From Drosophila persimilis (taxonomy: Eukaryota; Arthropoda; Insecta; Diptera; Drosophilidae), in the NCBI RefSeq assembly GCF_003286085.1, contig NW_020825294.1, forward strand, positions 2,108,001-2,172,000: a DNA stretch of 64,000 nucleotides, in the 5' to 3' direction. A program made the position numbers and the translations under genes. Below, piece by piece: positions 19,400-33,668 of the stretch (within the stretch, counting starts at the first letter, position 1; every line of letters starts with the position of its first letter). The notes beneath the pieces were generated by a model that was not told the DNA's origin, searched no databases, and saw nothing but the letters and a program-made list of their open reading frames with translations.

Positions 19400-22300
19400 C
19401 CTTTGGGGATTTGTTTGGGAGAAAACTAAAGGCGAAAAGAGATCAAACTAAAAGCAGGAAAGAGATCAAACAAGCAGGAAAGAGTTGAAGCCAGGAAATT
19501 GGGAAGGAAAGGACTGAAAGGACCCTATATTTGAGACTAAACTTTTGGTGGGATAAAGTCTTGATTTGCTCGAAGGTTAAGTCCATTAGGAACTGTGTCT
19601 TTCCATAAATGGATCATAAATTGTATCTATTTGAAGGCTGGTACATCCAAAGGTGGTATAAATAGTAAGATGAGTAACGCCCATACATTTCTATGGCACA
19701 CGATGGCTTTTAAGGATGGATTTTATATTGTTTTCATTTATTTTGTCTTTTGTACATCTATAGATAGATCGGCTCGTGTTTCTTTCAAGGTTCAGAGGAT
19801 AATGCCATAAAAGTTATCAGGGTAAGATATATCATATATATAAGGAGTTGCTATAAGAGCTCTAATAACTTTAAGAATATCCACTGAATTCAATTATTTA
19901 AAATTAATTTTGTGTTCAAATAAAATCCTCCAAAAGCAATGCCAGAATGATCTTTGACTTCCCATCAAAGAATCTGGTTCTCCAAAGATACAAGAAACCC
20001 CATATCTTAGCCTTAGGAGAACTCAAGCCGTCAGGAATTAAATAAGAATCTATAAATATTGGATTATAAGCCAGGAATTTACGATCTCCGGATCGCTGTT
20101 TGGCTGGATTTGATGTAAAGTTAAGCATATGCGAGACCCTCTGGCATGCAACATGCAACAGGGTGGGGTGTGGGTGGGGGTGGTAGGGGATACCGTTATG
20201 ATTTCCAATAGTTTTGCTGCTGCCGGGCAATGGCGCTCGCTGCATTTTGCACTTAATTTAATTTGTATGGCAAACAACAAGTGAAGCAAAAGCGAGCAAA
20301 GGAGTTGGGGGCCAGGGAGGGCGCCACCGCCACATCAAGCGCAGTGGCCGCGGGGGCGTGGCACCCGACCAAAAACGAAGGCTGCCGCAATGCCACAGCA
20401 GCATCGGCAGCGGCTGCCTTCATATCAGTTTCATGGAACTATAGTCACGATTTGGCAATAATGTTGCTTAAATACGACGATGGACTCTGGCTGGAACTCC
20501 GCGGACTCCGGATTCCACCGATTCGGCCCCGCCGCACAGTGGGGAGAAAGAGGCGGCTGGCTGCACAGTGGGATTGTAAAACATTCGTTTGGGGCAAGAT
20601 TTGTTTGCGGGATAAAAATAAAATTGTTCATTTAAAGTAGCTGCTGCTTCTGTTGCTGTTGCTGCTGTGTTTTTTCCTTTTCGAGGAGGTTTTTCTGTGT
20701 TCGATTCCTCCCCCACCTCCACCGAAATCGGCTTTGTTTATGAGATCGTTTTTATCGCTAAAAAAGGCGAAAGGACCTGCAGGTTAATTTCTTAGCGCTA
20801 CTTAATTTTCGGGTCTCTCTTATCAAACCCTCCCGCCCCCCTCGATTCCGATTAGATGTTTATGTTTACGGTTGTTCGGTATATTGTTGTATGGGGGATG
20901 TCACGAAGCGAATGAAAACAGTTGTCGATACGCTCGATTGCAGATCGATAGCGAGCGAGAGAAAGAAAGACTTCACAGATGCACAGATGCACAGATGCTG
21001 AGATGCAGAGAGAAAGGCATTTACATGCCCCCATCGTACAAATTGGTGAATGTGTAGTTAAGAGAGGAATGTGCATGTTGGTGGGGGGTTTTTTTTCTGC
21101 AATTAGAAGAATGTGAGAGACTTTCCAAGACAGAGCTGGTTGGTCCAATCCATGCCCTAAGATTCAAGGCACAAAAATCATAAAAAAAACAGCCTCACAC
21201 ACGTCTCAGAACTTCCGGCTGTGAAACAAAAGGAAACAAAAGCCAAAACCTTGCCTTACCACCTTTGGAAAGGGCAGAGGGGCTACTCCTTCGACGACAG
21301 AGCTGCCAAAAAGCAATCCGTATGGTTCTGTGGCCTGGAGAAAAACCGGCAGGAGGCACAATTTTCCGAAAAACGAACCGCAGGCGAAGTGAAGCGAGAA
21401 AGAATGAAAGAAAGAAGAAACGTAACGAAACGAAAAACCCGAAAAATTTTTCGTCTATTTCGATGGCAATAATTCAAAATATGAAGACGGCTCCGATAGT
21501 CATAAATCTGTCAAAAATCCATTTCTTTCATTTTACCCCCGACAAAAACAGCATCGCATGGCGTTTCCTTTACTTCGATTCTCCTTCTCTCTCTCCGTAT
21601 GTGTGTGTGCTTGCTAAGCGTATCTTTCAGATACATAAACTGCCACTTCAAAAACTGAAAAGAAAAGAAAATGAAATACTGTGTGGCAGTGGCTATGGCT
21701 ATGGCCTGTGTGTATGCCTGTCGCCGTCTCTTTTGGGGGTTCTGTTTTCAAGAGAGATCCACTCGCATCAGCAGCAGCAGCCTTTCCTGTCTGTCCGTCC
21801 GTCCGTCTGTCTGTGTATCTCAAATACCAATCCAATCCAATCCAATCCAAAAACCAAGCGGCGCGGAGCAGCGTAACTGAAACGAAAAGTGAAGCAAAAG
21901 TATCTGGTAAGATGCTCGTTTGCTCACTTCAATCCCCCCCCCCCTCCCACTCTCTCAAGATCTCTCTCGCAGATGATGGAAAGCAGCCATCGCACCATAT
22001 TTCAGTCAATTAGAACTGTCATAATTCATTCTTCGGGAGTTATTTAGTTTCATTCTGCTGTTTCTGTTCCTCTTTTGGCTTTTCTTTTGGTTATAATTTA
22101 TGATTTTTACCCCATGATGAGTTCCAGCTCTAACCCCAAATATATCTATACAGCATGGCGGTTTTAAATAGCTTTTGGTATAAGTTTTCCTATGATATTT
22201 GATTGGGGAATCACACTTTATTCGATGCGAAGTAGGCAGCATAATTGGGTGGAAATATATTCGGTTTTTCATTAGGTTTTTAGTTTTATGGAATAACTAA

Positions 22301-25300
22301 TGGGAAAGTACTTGGAAATATGAACAAATGCAAGGAAAATTGTACAAGTTTTAAAGAAAAATTGAGGAATATTCTTCATATAATCATTATACGAAAAGAT
22401 CTGAATTATAACCCAATAAAATCAAAGTATTTCTCATTATTTATATGGAATAGAAGATTCAGATTATTTATAACTAGGAAGCAAGACCCCTGCACACTCG
22501 CTTTAAATGAAAAGCTGGTTCTATAATCACAATATATCCTTTCGAACCCATTTGTCTGCTGAATCGCCCACCCATAAACCGTAAACATCCCAGAAGTAAA
22601 GTTCATCAACGATTTAACGTGTCAGCTTCATTATAGGCCATAATAACTGAATAATACCCCCCCACCCACAGCACATATATGTAATATATATATGTATATG
22701 TGGGACTCCCGGACCATATGGCTCTCTAAAGTCCTTAAATATCCTTTTATCCAATCCTTCGAACTGGCTATCGAAATTGATGCCGCCAATTAACAGGCGT
22801 TGAAAAACATTTCGACCAAATTGCATAAGCCTCAGGATGCCACATAAAGTGCTCTGTTGCAAGGGAGAGGACGAGGCAGAGGGGAGTTATAGTGGGGCAT
22901 ATCCATATCGACAGAGCGACGACCACACACACACACACACATCAGCACTCAAAACAACCGACACAATCCAATGTTGATTACCGCATAAAAATCCAGCAGA
23001 AGGACAGGCGGACCTCCTCTAAGCCTGCACCCACCTCTCACGCCCACCCCACTCCACCCACCCACTCGCCTGGGTCAACAATTTTTGATTGCCTCTCCAA
23101 GAGAGAGAGAGAGCACGCGAAAAATTATTCCTAAAAACAAATACAAATTCATTTGAGTGGATTTTGCCACTGCTCCTGCTCCACGGGGGCAGGGGGGAGG
23201 GGCATATCCTTTTAGTCCTTTTTGCAGTGCATTTTATGCGTTGCGCCACCAGCTAATGGCATGGGAATGGGGTTGGGGGGGGGGCAGGCCCTGGCGTCAG
23301 AGCCTGATGATTGTCCTGCAATTTGTGTCCCGAACGGGTTGTGGGTCGAGTACGGGCTCCGGGCTCCGGTTCGGGTTCTGGATCGTAGCTGGTGCGTGCG
23401 TGTTGGAAATTGTCGTTCTTATTGCCTTTTTCGCAAAAATTATTTCGCGTTAATGGCAATTACCACTTATGTCCTGCTGTGGGTCCTGCTGCCAGTGCCT
23501 CCTGTGCCACTGCCACTGCCACTGCCTCCTGTGCCACTGCCACTGCTGCTGCCGTCTCCTCTCGTCTCATGCACAAATGCAATTTGAAATTATTTTTAAA
23601 GAAATGATTTTCGCCAGCTAATTTATGTTAAGTGTAGTTAAGTGAAAATTGTGTTTGGAAAATTAGCCCGAAACGCGGGGGCGTGGTTTATGTTGCAACT
23701 CAATTAGTTTTACGGTGCCTCAATGTGTGGCAATGTGGGCTTGACGATGCCAGAGGACGAAGCTGCAGGATGCCAGGGAAATGGATGAGATTTCCTACAT
23801 TTTGGAAGCAGATTAAGGAAAATGTTCCAAATTATCCATCATTTATAAGAAAATACTCCGAATCATAAACCAATTGTCCTTTAATGGATTTTTCTCTACA
23901 ATTTCTGTGGATTTTCCAAGGTACCCCTTCATCATATCATTCCTACTCTCTCTATACACATATCTCTCCTTTCTATTCCCTATCCTGTGATCTTTGGCAC
24001 TAACTTTTTATGGCATTATCATCAAGGCTTTATCTCAGCCTCAAAAATGCTGAAAGGCAACAATTTTGAATGAAAAGTTTGAAATGTTGCCATTTTCCAA
24101 CGCACTCCTCCCCCCTCACCCAAAAAAAAAAGAACACAAATGAAGTTTGAAGCTGCATCTTGGGAGTCTTATGAGGGCAGGGAGGCAGGGGCTGTCTCCT
24201 CTCTCAGCCAGCCAGCGGCTTCTGTCGACTATGGAAAAATGGGCGGGTTGGCATTTTCGGGGCAGACATTTGGAGTGGAGTGGAGTTTGCTGGAGGGGGC
24301 GGGGGCATCTCCAGTGGCATGTGGCAAGTGAAGTAAAGAACCAACAACAATGGGCGAAAAAATCAAGCAGCAGCAGAAGCAGCAGCAGCATCAGCGATGA
24401 GAAAAATCGAAACAGCAACGATAACAACTACAATTGAAACGCTGGCAGCGAAGCTTTCAAGAAGGAGACGAAGCAGAAGCCGCAGCAGCAGCAGCAGCAG
24501 AAGCCAACGACGAATCAACAGCAAAGGAGGAACAATGAGAGACGACAACGACAGCGACAACGAAGGAGACGATGGAGACGATGGAGACGCCGATGATGAC
24601 GACGAGGAGGAGCAGCAGACGAAAAAGTCAACGAAACGAGACAACAACGACAGCCGGCAGGGCAGCGGGAACAATCAAGGTGTATGGACTTTTGGGTACC
24701 CTGTTAAAGGAAGGCCTAATGAAGGGCGGCGTTGGGATCAATTTCGAGGCTTAAAGGCTTAACTTTCCATTGCCAGTTTTAAGGGAAGTACAAATAAATG
24801 AGGAATTTCTCTGAATATTTTGCCCTGATTTATCACAGGCCTCTCCTGGTACCCGATATCTTTCCCGACATTCATCGAACAGGACCTACCAATACCTGCC
24901 TCCAAAGGGCATCAAAATCTTCGACTCCCCAAAGCTTCCCTATCCCTCAGCATCCTCCTCTCATTTTTTTCTTGGTACATTTTTGATGGACAGAACAATG
25001 AGGAAAAGGGGTGGAATCGTTCAACCAACAAACACACACACACACACAGCCACGCAGCAGATATCGGTTTGTATGTGTGTGAGTGTGAGATATGAATTTC
25101 GATTTGCATTTTACGAGGCAAACACAAAGAGAGCGAGCGAGCGAGCGAGAGAGAGAGAGAGAGAGCGCAAAAACAGAATCGACAAAAATGTCGACCGAAG
25201 GCAACATAAAAATTGATGGATTCTTCTTCAACGCTTCTCCAATGCGGTGCACGGGGCGGTGTGGTGGTGCGAGGGGCGGGGGGAATGGCAGTGGTTGATG

Positions 25301-27050
25301 GAAAGGAAGCTGGGTGGGTGGGGTGGGTAGGGTGGGTGTGTGTGTGTGCTGTTGCTGAAGGGCTTGTGCAGGGCCGTAGCGGAGGAAAAGGCGGAGGTAA
25401 ACGAAGCTCGTTTTGCGATTCGTTTAGCTTGAAGCTAAGGGACAGTGGGGGGCAGTGGAATAGGATCAGATGGAAGGGGGGGCTAAGTGGAAGGGGCATT
25501 AGCTTAAGAACTGAAGGGATATTTTATAGAAATGTTTAAAACTTTACAAATTATACGTTGGAAACGCATTTTTATACTGAAACTCAGAAATCTACTCATT
25601 ATATTCATGATTTTCATGAAAACCTTTTGATATTACAAGTAACTTCCATGGAGAAGATTAATTTGAGTTTTCTTGAAGCCTTTCGACTCTTTTTCTACTT
25701 CAGATAACCCACAGAACAGACTTCCGTACTCCATCTTCTACAAGACCAATCTTCTCCCCGTTAGAATCCCCTCGAAATATGCCCAGAGGTGCTCCTATTC
25801 CCTTGCCCTTGACTGTGCGCCGTTCCCAGCCCTGACTTCTTCTTGCAGCTTTTGCAGTTTCTTTTTGTTGCTTTCTGCAGTTCGCCTTTGTGCTCATGTG
25901 TATTGGTGCTGCCATCTCTTGCTCGCTCAGGTCGCCCTCCGTCCCTGTCGCTCCATGTATCTGCCTCTCTGTCTGGCTGCATTGTTCAGACTTCGTTCGA
26001 GTTTGAGTTTTGTGTTCAAGCGCATTGAGCTGTCAACTTCATGTCTCAGGAGCAGCAGCAACGGCAGCATTTCGTTTTCGTTTGTCTTGTAGTTGTTGCT
26101 GTTGTTGCCCCTTTTTGTTGCTGCTGCTGCTGCTGCGGCTGCTGCTGGTGGCTGTGGCTGATGGAATCTCTTGGCCAGAAGAGGCACGAAGCAGAAAAGC
26201 AGAGAAGCAGTCAACTACCAATCAGGTCGGTGCTGCTGCTGTTGCCTCTTTGGCCGAGAAAGGATTTCAGATTTCACATGCAACACACACACACACAAAA
26301 TGGTAGACATCTCTCTGTTTCAGCTACTACTTGCAACCTGTATGTGGAAGGTGTATCTTAAACAAAAGGCCAGGCATTACGACAGAGTGGAAAGACTTTA
26401 TTTGGTGACTATTCCTATGGAAATGCATCTGGACCTGCCTCAAGAAACCCTTTAAGATCCCTCTGAGACCCTGCCTCACACACACAAAACCACAGTCTTC
26501 CCTCCTTAATTGAGACACTTGAATATGCAATTTTTCAAATTGTAATGGAAATGAAAAATCGACCACATCAAAACATCGTTAAGTGGCACCAAAAGAACCA
26601 GAAAACCCAGGAGACGGAGAAGATGAAGGAGGAGGCACAAGACGGGGCAAGACGGAGCTGTCGAAGACGGAGGAGTGCGCCAGAGGGGCAGAGAAATGGA
26701 GGAGGAGGTGCCAACGGGCGACCCAAAAACCATGATATGATTTAATTAGGAGTTTCCACGCGCAATTAATCTTTGCGCCTTTCCTTTTTAAGCAGACACC
26801 AAAAACTGCAGATGCAGCACAACTCACTCGACGCCAGAAAGAGACTGAGACTGGAGAGTGGAGTGGAGGGAGAGCGGAGGGGGAAGTCAATGCGGGTGGA
26901 AGGGGATCGTGGATGGTATGTTTATGCGGTGAACGAAATTGTGATGAAAAAGGAACTTCTTATAAATGTTCCTTGGAAACGGCAATTGAAATGGTTAGAT
27001 ATTTTGTATGGATTTTTGCTAATCTTAAAGGTTATTCCACTTCTTTTGAG
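19400..27050. other. Noncoding DNA, first part of the gene-poor interval
   Basis: No recognisable protein on either strand. It contains an AATCC array at about 21834-21855, an AT-rich palindromic stretch at about 22675-22705, a CA array at about 22923-22942, a near-duplicate GTGCC/CACTGCC repeat at about 23497-23560, CAG arrays at about 24365-24500, a GA array at about 25130-25165, and a CTG array at about 26120-26145. GAGA- and CAG-rich patches are compatible with enhancers. Confidence 0.55.
21620..21634. repeat. Gapped palindrome GTATCT-TTC-AGATAC
   Basis: A perfect 6+3+6 inverted repeat in unique noncoding sequence; an exact member of the dispersed GTATCY-NNN-RGATAC family. Confidence 0.7.
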
Positions 27051-27055
27051 GGATA

Positions 27056-27185
27056 ATTCACATAAATGTATAATAATTATTTGTAATCGAGGAATCATAT
27101 GTATTTATAATTGTAATCTAATTCACATAAATGTATAATAATTATTTGTAATCGAGGAATCATATGTATTTATAATTGTAATCTA
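27056..27185. repeat. Perfect 65-bp tandem duplication
   Basis: 27056-27120 and 27121-27185 appear identical by eye, an AT-rich unit that starts ATTCACATAAATG. Complete identity means either a very recent duplication or an assembly artefact. Confidence 0.9.
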
Positions 27186-30100
27186 ATTAAATTTAAATTT
27201 GAAATTATTAAAAATTAAGATATATATTTTATTTGATTTTGTTAATTTTTGAGGTATTTATGATTGGTATTTATTTGTAAGTATTATTTTTTATACATTT
27301 TCTTCTTCTTTCAGTATTTTAAGGAAAATATGATTAATTTTGTGAAATTTCTTTAAGTTAAAAAAAGTATATAAATAAATAAATAAATATTTTGTTGATA
27401 GATTTAAATGAATTGAAGATTTAACCATGAAATTCTTCCCCATATTCCATCCCACACAAAATCCCGCTTTCCTACCGCATAAACGATGATACTTCTGTCG
27501 CCTACGCCACCTCTATATTTCTTTCTTCCTGCACTCCTTTTCTCCCTCCTCCTCCTCCCCCCTCCGCCAACTCTTACGGTATCCCTCTACCTGTTTCTGC
27601 TTCATTGAGTGAAGCACTCAAGCAACTTTCTACCTTGCTCTTTCCCTCCACCATCGACAGTGCCTTGCCACCACCTCTCTCTCTGTCTCTGTCTTATATA
27701 GTTGCTCTATGCCGACATTTGACATTTCAATTATTCAAAAGAGAAAAGAGTGTGAGAGTGAGAGGACGGGGGAAGACGGAGGGAGAGCAGACGAAACACA
27801 TGTTGGATGGGCGACCTTTTTTCACTCGCTGCGACATTTTGTGAGATTAATGCGCCAATTGTTCCCATCATCATTTCCCCCATTTCCCATTTTGTTCCCC
27901 CCACCCCGTCCCCCTCTTGAGGAAGGACCGCCCGCACTACTCTCCGAAAACATCGCTCTCCTCTGCATATCCTACTCAGCATTCGATAATAATGCAATTA
28001 CAATTTGAAAAATGATGTCTGACAGTTTTGAATTTGTCATGGTATTTATCAAAGTCGTCTCCAGGCCGCGCGCAGCACCACCAGCAGCAGCAGGAGAGGC
28101 AGGAGACCAGAAGAGACCCCTGAAGATGGAGATGCAGCAGCAGGAACCTGTGCCGGTGCTGCCACAAGATGGAGGACATGTCACTTTCATCGCAGGTAAA
28201 TCAGTTTCTTTTATTGCTGAAGGATTTACATTTGTATCTCCTTCCATCTCGTCGGTTCCCATCTTCAAGGTTAGCCAGGGATAACTTTTTTTCCTTTTTT
28301 TCTTTTTCTGATATCGAAAGATCCCCTACAAAAGACTTATTAATAGCTCTATTAATTCAGCGATAAAAGCAGCAGACATCTCTCTTGAGGCTCTCTTGTG
28401 AGTATCTGACTTTAATTCAGTTGTAGGCCCTGCTGCTGCGGCACAAAGGTTGGGATTCTCTCTCTGATGAAGTGGGTCTTTTGGATGATAAATTGTAGGG
28501 CCTGGTATACAATATATGTACGTAGAAGTATCTTTAAAGATGAAGTTTTTTGTGGCAGTAGTTGGTATTTTTGCTTTGATTAGGTATTTTCTATAATTTT
28601 TCTTTGATTTTTGTTGAAAAATCATGAAATTTATATACTTTTAGGCATATAAGAACATAATTTTGTTGTCTCCGAATATTTAATACATTTTTCGCCAAAG
28701 CCACAATTTTCCCTTCTACAAAGTAAGGAGCAAGAAAAAGATACATTGGAGATGCTCTTGAATATTTTGCATTATTTTTAATAATTTTTTGACATATTTA
28801 AACCACAATTTGCTTTCTATGCCCTGCCCAAAACCTTTAAAAAATGTATTTTGCATTGATTGTAGTGGAAAAAGTAAGAAAAATATACAATTTCAGGTGT
28901 TTCCAGTTACACGTTTGATGCAACGTTTTTTCCTAATCTTTTTTCCAGTATCCCAAAACCATTATTTCCTTTGCAACCTCTGGCATAACCCTTTCTAAAA
29001 GTAATCCCCGTAAACGAATGATGGTCTGAAAATGTCATTTACACAGTTTTTTGAATGACATGAAATATGAAAATGCACACAGAAAACACATTCGTAACAC
29101 CGAAACAGAACAATAGCAGACACACATACACACGCACACAGAGAACAAATCTACATAGATAGTCGAAATCATCTAAAAATCTGTGACGCAATAAAATAGA
29201 ATTAATGGAAACCCCCGGAATTATGCGACTCATTTGGGGGGTAGAGACAGACAGTAGTCGGCATGGGATGGAACCTGTGTGTCCAATGCTCTGTGTCTGT
29301 GTCTGTCCGTCTGTGTGTCTGTCGCATCTAATATTAATAAATATCTTCAATCTGCTGTCAGTGCAGTGCAAAATAGTTATGGCCCGCGCGATATGCAATT
29401 AAAATATAGCTAAAAACCAAATGAGAAAAAAACACAGGACAGAGGACACAGGACACAGGACACAACACAGCGTACAAATACCCCTGACAGGTAATAAAAG
29501 TAATTTATGCGTGCTAAGGGTTGCTAAATGCCACATCAGTGGATGGGCCCGGTGCCGGGGAGTGGGGGGGGCGGGTTTTTGTGGCAGTGGCAATGGGAGC
29601 TGGAGATGAACGCTCGTTTAATGCTGATGACGATGACACGAAGGAAGGACTAAGGACAGAACACACACTCTCGCTCTCCCACCAGCCATTATTCATATGC
29701 CGCTATCAAACATCACAAATCAAATTACGAGTATTATGCCATGTGATGGCCATGGACCAAATACTTAGCAGCCATCCACCCACCACCCACCTTTCATGCG
29801 ATGAAGAAAGCAGCGAAAAAATGGCCGAAAAAAGTAAGGGGGAGAGTGGGTTTTGTAATGGAGAATATTAGATGCTCTAAGGGAGGGGATTTTTTTGGCA
29901 GAAATCTTTGAATTGAGTCAATGAAGGTTAAAGAAGGCAATTATTTCTAAGGATTTTTGTAATTTAAAGACAATTTTTGAAGTAAGGAACTTACCAGAAT
30001 GCACTGAAATAAAAAAAGAATTGATTGATTAGTTTTGTGGAAGGACAGCAAAAAGTCTTAAGAAATAGTTATGGATAGTTAGAAAATTAAATTTGCTAAA

Positions 30101-31244
30101 TGTTGTATACCTTTTCATAGGAATAATCTTTTAAAATAGGTTTTGAACATTTTAGGACCTTTTTTAGGGGAATTCTTGTTGAAAATATTCTCTAAAAATA
30201 TGTTAAAATTCTTATAAAATATATCAGTTGAAAAACACATCCGAATATTGATCTGTGACATTATATTGTGACAATATGATAATATATTATTAATTAAAAG
30301 GGTGGAACTAGGGAAAAGTGTCATAATTGCACGCAAAAGAATTTAAAATTAATTTGCATTAGAAATCCTAAAATTATAATAGTTTTAGGAACAAAAAAAT
30401 ATATGTTTCCCATTAAAAACTATGGGACTTATCTTTTAAAAATAGTTTTAAACCCTTCAGGGTCCCTTGTCATCTTTAAACATACAAATATTTTAGCCCT
30501 CTCCCATTTCCTTCTCCTTTTTGCACCGAAAAATGTTCCAAAACAATCCAATAAAGTAGGATCTTCCATTTCCTTTTTCAACTACTTAAAAAAAAGACAA
30601 ACTTTGATGTGTGCCAAATGCTCATTTAACTGCAAAGGAAAATGTAAGGAAAAACTAGTGAAAATTACGAGTGCGATGGCTGGCCAAAGGACGAGGACAC
30701 GGAAGGGTCGCATCAAACGGCTGCCAAAGGACAAACAAGGAGAGGTTCTTCGCACAGAACAGGATATTATTTTTATGATATCTGTGTCCAATCTCCTGAT
30801 TTATTCGGCCGCACGAATCAGAATTATTTTATTCAAAAAGAGAGAACGAGAAAGACGGAGCGAAAACACAGCCCTAAATAACTGCGACACTGCGAGTGAC
30901 TTAACTCCCGGGTCCTGCCCCACAACCCTCATTCCTGCCACATACCGAGTGGCAGTGTGTGTTTCTGTGTGTGTGTGTGCCCCTTTTGGCATTCAGTTCG
31001 TCCTTTTTGCGTTTAATTTTATACAATTGAGTGATTTATTCGTGTCACAAAATAAAAAAGAATTATGACTACCCGCCTGTCCAACAGAAGAGCGGAATAT
31101 ACGGAGTATAAGGGTCGTTTTCTCGGATATCCTCCGTAAAGGAAACGTTTGCCAAAAACCAGAAAACCCCGACTTTGAATGGTGGATGAAAAACGTCAGA
31201 GCTCTTCCCCCTCCCCCCTCCCTCCACAAAGAGTGGGAAAAAGT

Positions 31245-31366
31245 GGAGGAGAGAGAGCCGTACAGGGTGTGAGCGAGAGTGAGAGAGAGCCCGCACATGC
31301 TGCTGCTGCATGGCCATTGCCCTGCCCTCTTTGGAATGACTGACAGGCTGTCAGGCGTCGTGTCGT

Positions 31367-31397
<31 letters not shown>

Positions 31398-31430
31398 TCC
31401 CTTCTTCTTCGTCGCTCGTCGGCCATGATG
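31245..31430. promoter_or_regulatory. Candidate Polycomb response element (GAGA plus PHO cores)
   Basis: GAGAG runs at 31251-31257, 31275-31279 and 31281-31289 lie near GCCAT cores (the PHO site) at 31313-31317 and 31422-31426, with a GTC array between. This pairing is the usual grammar of Drosophila PREs, and the tsh region is a Polycomb target in D. melanogaster as far as I recall. The motifs are seen; function is inferred. Confidence 0.35.
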
Positions 31431-32790
31431 GAATCATCGTCTCTATGTGTGTGTGCGCGTGCCCTCTACTTCCCTCTCTTTTGCTCTAATTCCAAAGAAA
31501 ACTCTTGAAAGTTTTCTTTGTATTGCGGGGTTAGAGAGGGGTGTCCCAATGCGGGTTTTTCATTAAAAACTTTTCGCCGCTCTTTTGCTGTTAATTTTGA
31601 CGAAAGGCAACAAATGAATGAAATTTTCTTCAATGCCAGAGTGTGGGTGTTTTTTCGATTATCCATTCGGAAAAGCAGGGAAAATGGTTAAGGAAAAGCT
31701 GAAGTTTGTGTAGATTGGTTACGCTTTGAGGGAAGTTTCTTGGGGAAAATTCTTAGATGAATATTTTCAGTGGGTAAAAAAGGCAATTTGTTTTCCAAAA
31801 AGTCATTCAAGTTGGGAGTTTCTTAAGAAAACTGATAGAAAATAATTGTGGGCATTTAGAAGATGATACTTGATAGATTTTGAGGGTCTATAAATGATAT
31901 TAATCCATAGAATATTCTCTAATATTGTTAAGAATTTAAAAACTCCTCTAAAATACCTTTTAACCATCTTTCTTTCCTACAAATATCAAAGAACACCTTT
32001 TAAAACCTATAAATCAATGATATCCCTATTTCCTTTAAAGGAAAACCCACCTTCGATTATAATTTCCCTCAAAAACAAACCTTCTTTTCCCATAGAACCC
32101 CAATTTAAAACCATAGCCCGATTAAAAACCATATAATCAAATATCCAGAGCTGTCAGCGATTGCCTGAAAATACCAAAAATTATGACTAATAACTTAAAA
32201 ATTACAAACAAATTAAAAATTAACAGATGCGATGCATTTTCTGAACTAAAATATACGATATCTAAGAATAAATTCCATGGGAAAGAGCCAGAAACCGAGC
32301 GAAAGAACGAAAGAAAAGTGCCGCCGTCTCATGGTTGAAAGATCATAAATTTGATAATTGACTTTCCACACAAATGAGCCGAAAACGAGAGAACGAAAAT
32401 GGGACTGAAAGAAAAGGAAAAACCCCCGCTTACATAATCGAACAGAGAAAACATAAATCTTTGACTTCACTTCAAAAATCGAAGACAACTGCGAAACGAA
32501 ACGGAAATGTGCATCATAAAAATATTAGAAAATCAGAGAAATTCTCTCTAACAATTTTGTGGAAAGATAAAACCCTGAGGACCTTGTCGTTCCGGGGCAT
32601 TAGGAAGAGAGTATCTGAGTATCTGATGGAATGGCCTGTCGAAGGTCTCGTAAATCAGATGATTTGAGGGGCACACGCTCTCAAAAAGCATCGTTTTCTC
32701 TTTCATAATTTTCATATTTCCACAAGGACTCGAGAGGAGAACCTCTGCGCAGCTGCGCGCCTGCGCAAAAGTATCTGTGTGCGTGTCTGT

Positions 32791-32805
32791 GCATCTGACG
32801 GATGC
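32791..32805. repeat. Variant gapped palindrome GCATCT-GAC-GGATGC
   Basis: A 6+3+6 inverted repeat related to GTATCY-NNN-RGATAC, with compensating changes at the second base of each arm (T to C on one side and A to G on the other), so its symmetry is kept. It is in noncoding DNA. Confidence 0.55.
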
Positions 32806-33653
32806 AACGCGTTCGATTTCGTTCTGCCAAATTAGTGGGCCTCGTGATTTATGTCCCAGGGCCTGTCTTCGTGACTTCAGCATTGCATCAGCGCCCAGCG
32901 CTCCTGTGGCGGCACCGGCGTGTCCTGTTTTGCCTAATTTACAAGGACTCAAACAGAGAGAGGGAGAGAGAGAGAGAGCAGGGAGAAAGCGCAGCATGTG
33001 CTGGCAAGGGTCAAGGGTCGCTGCTGCTGCTGCTGCTGCCACCCGTAGTCACAGACACAGACACAGTCACAGACACTTTCCCAACTTTCTTATCTCTTAG
33101 TTTGGAAAATTATGAACTCCTTTTATGTTCCACTTTTCATAGGAAATTCCAAACTACTCCTCTCACTCACGTCCGTCTCTGGCCTGCTGCCCCTCCCTTT
33201 TGCCCCTGTAAATCACTCAAAATTTGACATTTTTCCCTCGATTTCTTCGGGCTCTGGGCTCTGGCTTTTTATTTTAAATTGCGTGACATTGTTTTATGGC
33301 CATCGAAGTGAGGGATGGATGGATGCAATGCGGGACGGCACTGAAGGCCTTCAGTGTGTGTTAATTTCCCCGATATGGTGGCACATTTCATTAGATGATA
33401 CACCGCCATCATCAGCGGCCATGTTCTTCGGACTTCAGCTGCCTCTCCCTCACTCTCTCCCTCTCCCTTGAGATGGTGGATTTTCCACTGTCAAAACTTG
33501 ATTAGTGGCCGATTCGATACTTGGTCTGGTCTGGTCTTTTCTTTGTTCTGCCACGCAGTCGAGTCCATCCTGCCACCATTCGCGTCCCTTTCCCTTAAGC
33601 AATTCCGTATGCCGCCCATCCATAAATCTAAAAACGAAAGGGGTTACTTTTTC

Positions 33654-33668
33654 GTATCTGTAAGATAC
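33654..33668. repeat. Gapped palindrome GTATCT-GTA-AGATAC
   Basis: A perfect match to the dispersed 15-bp palindrome; symmetry extends one further base pair (C...G) on each side. Confidence 0.7.

Noticed and set aside
20695-20712. GTTCGATTCC, another B-box-like word
   Set aside because: No A box or cloverleaf around it.
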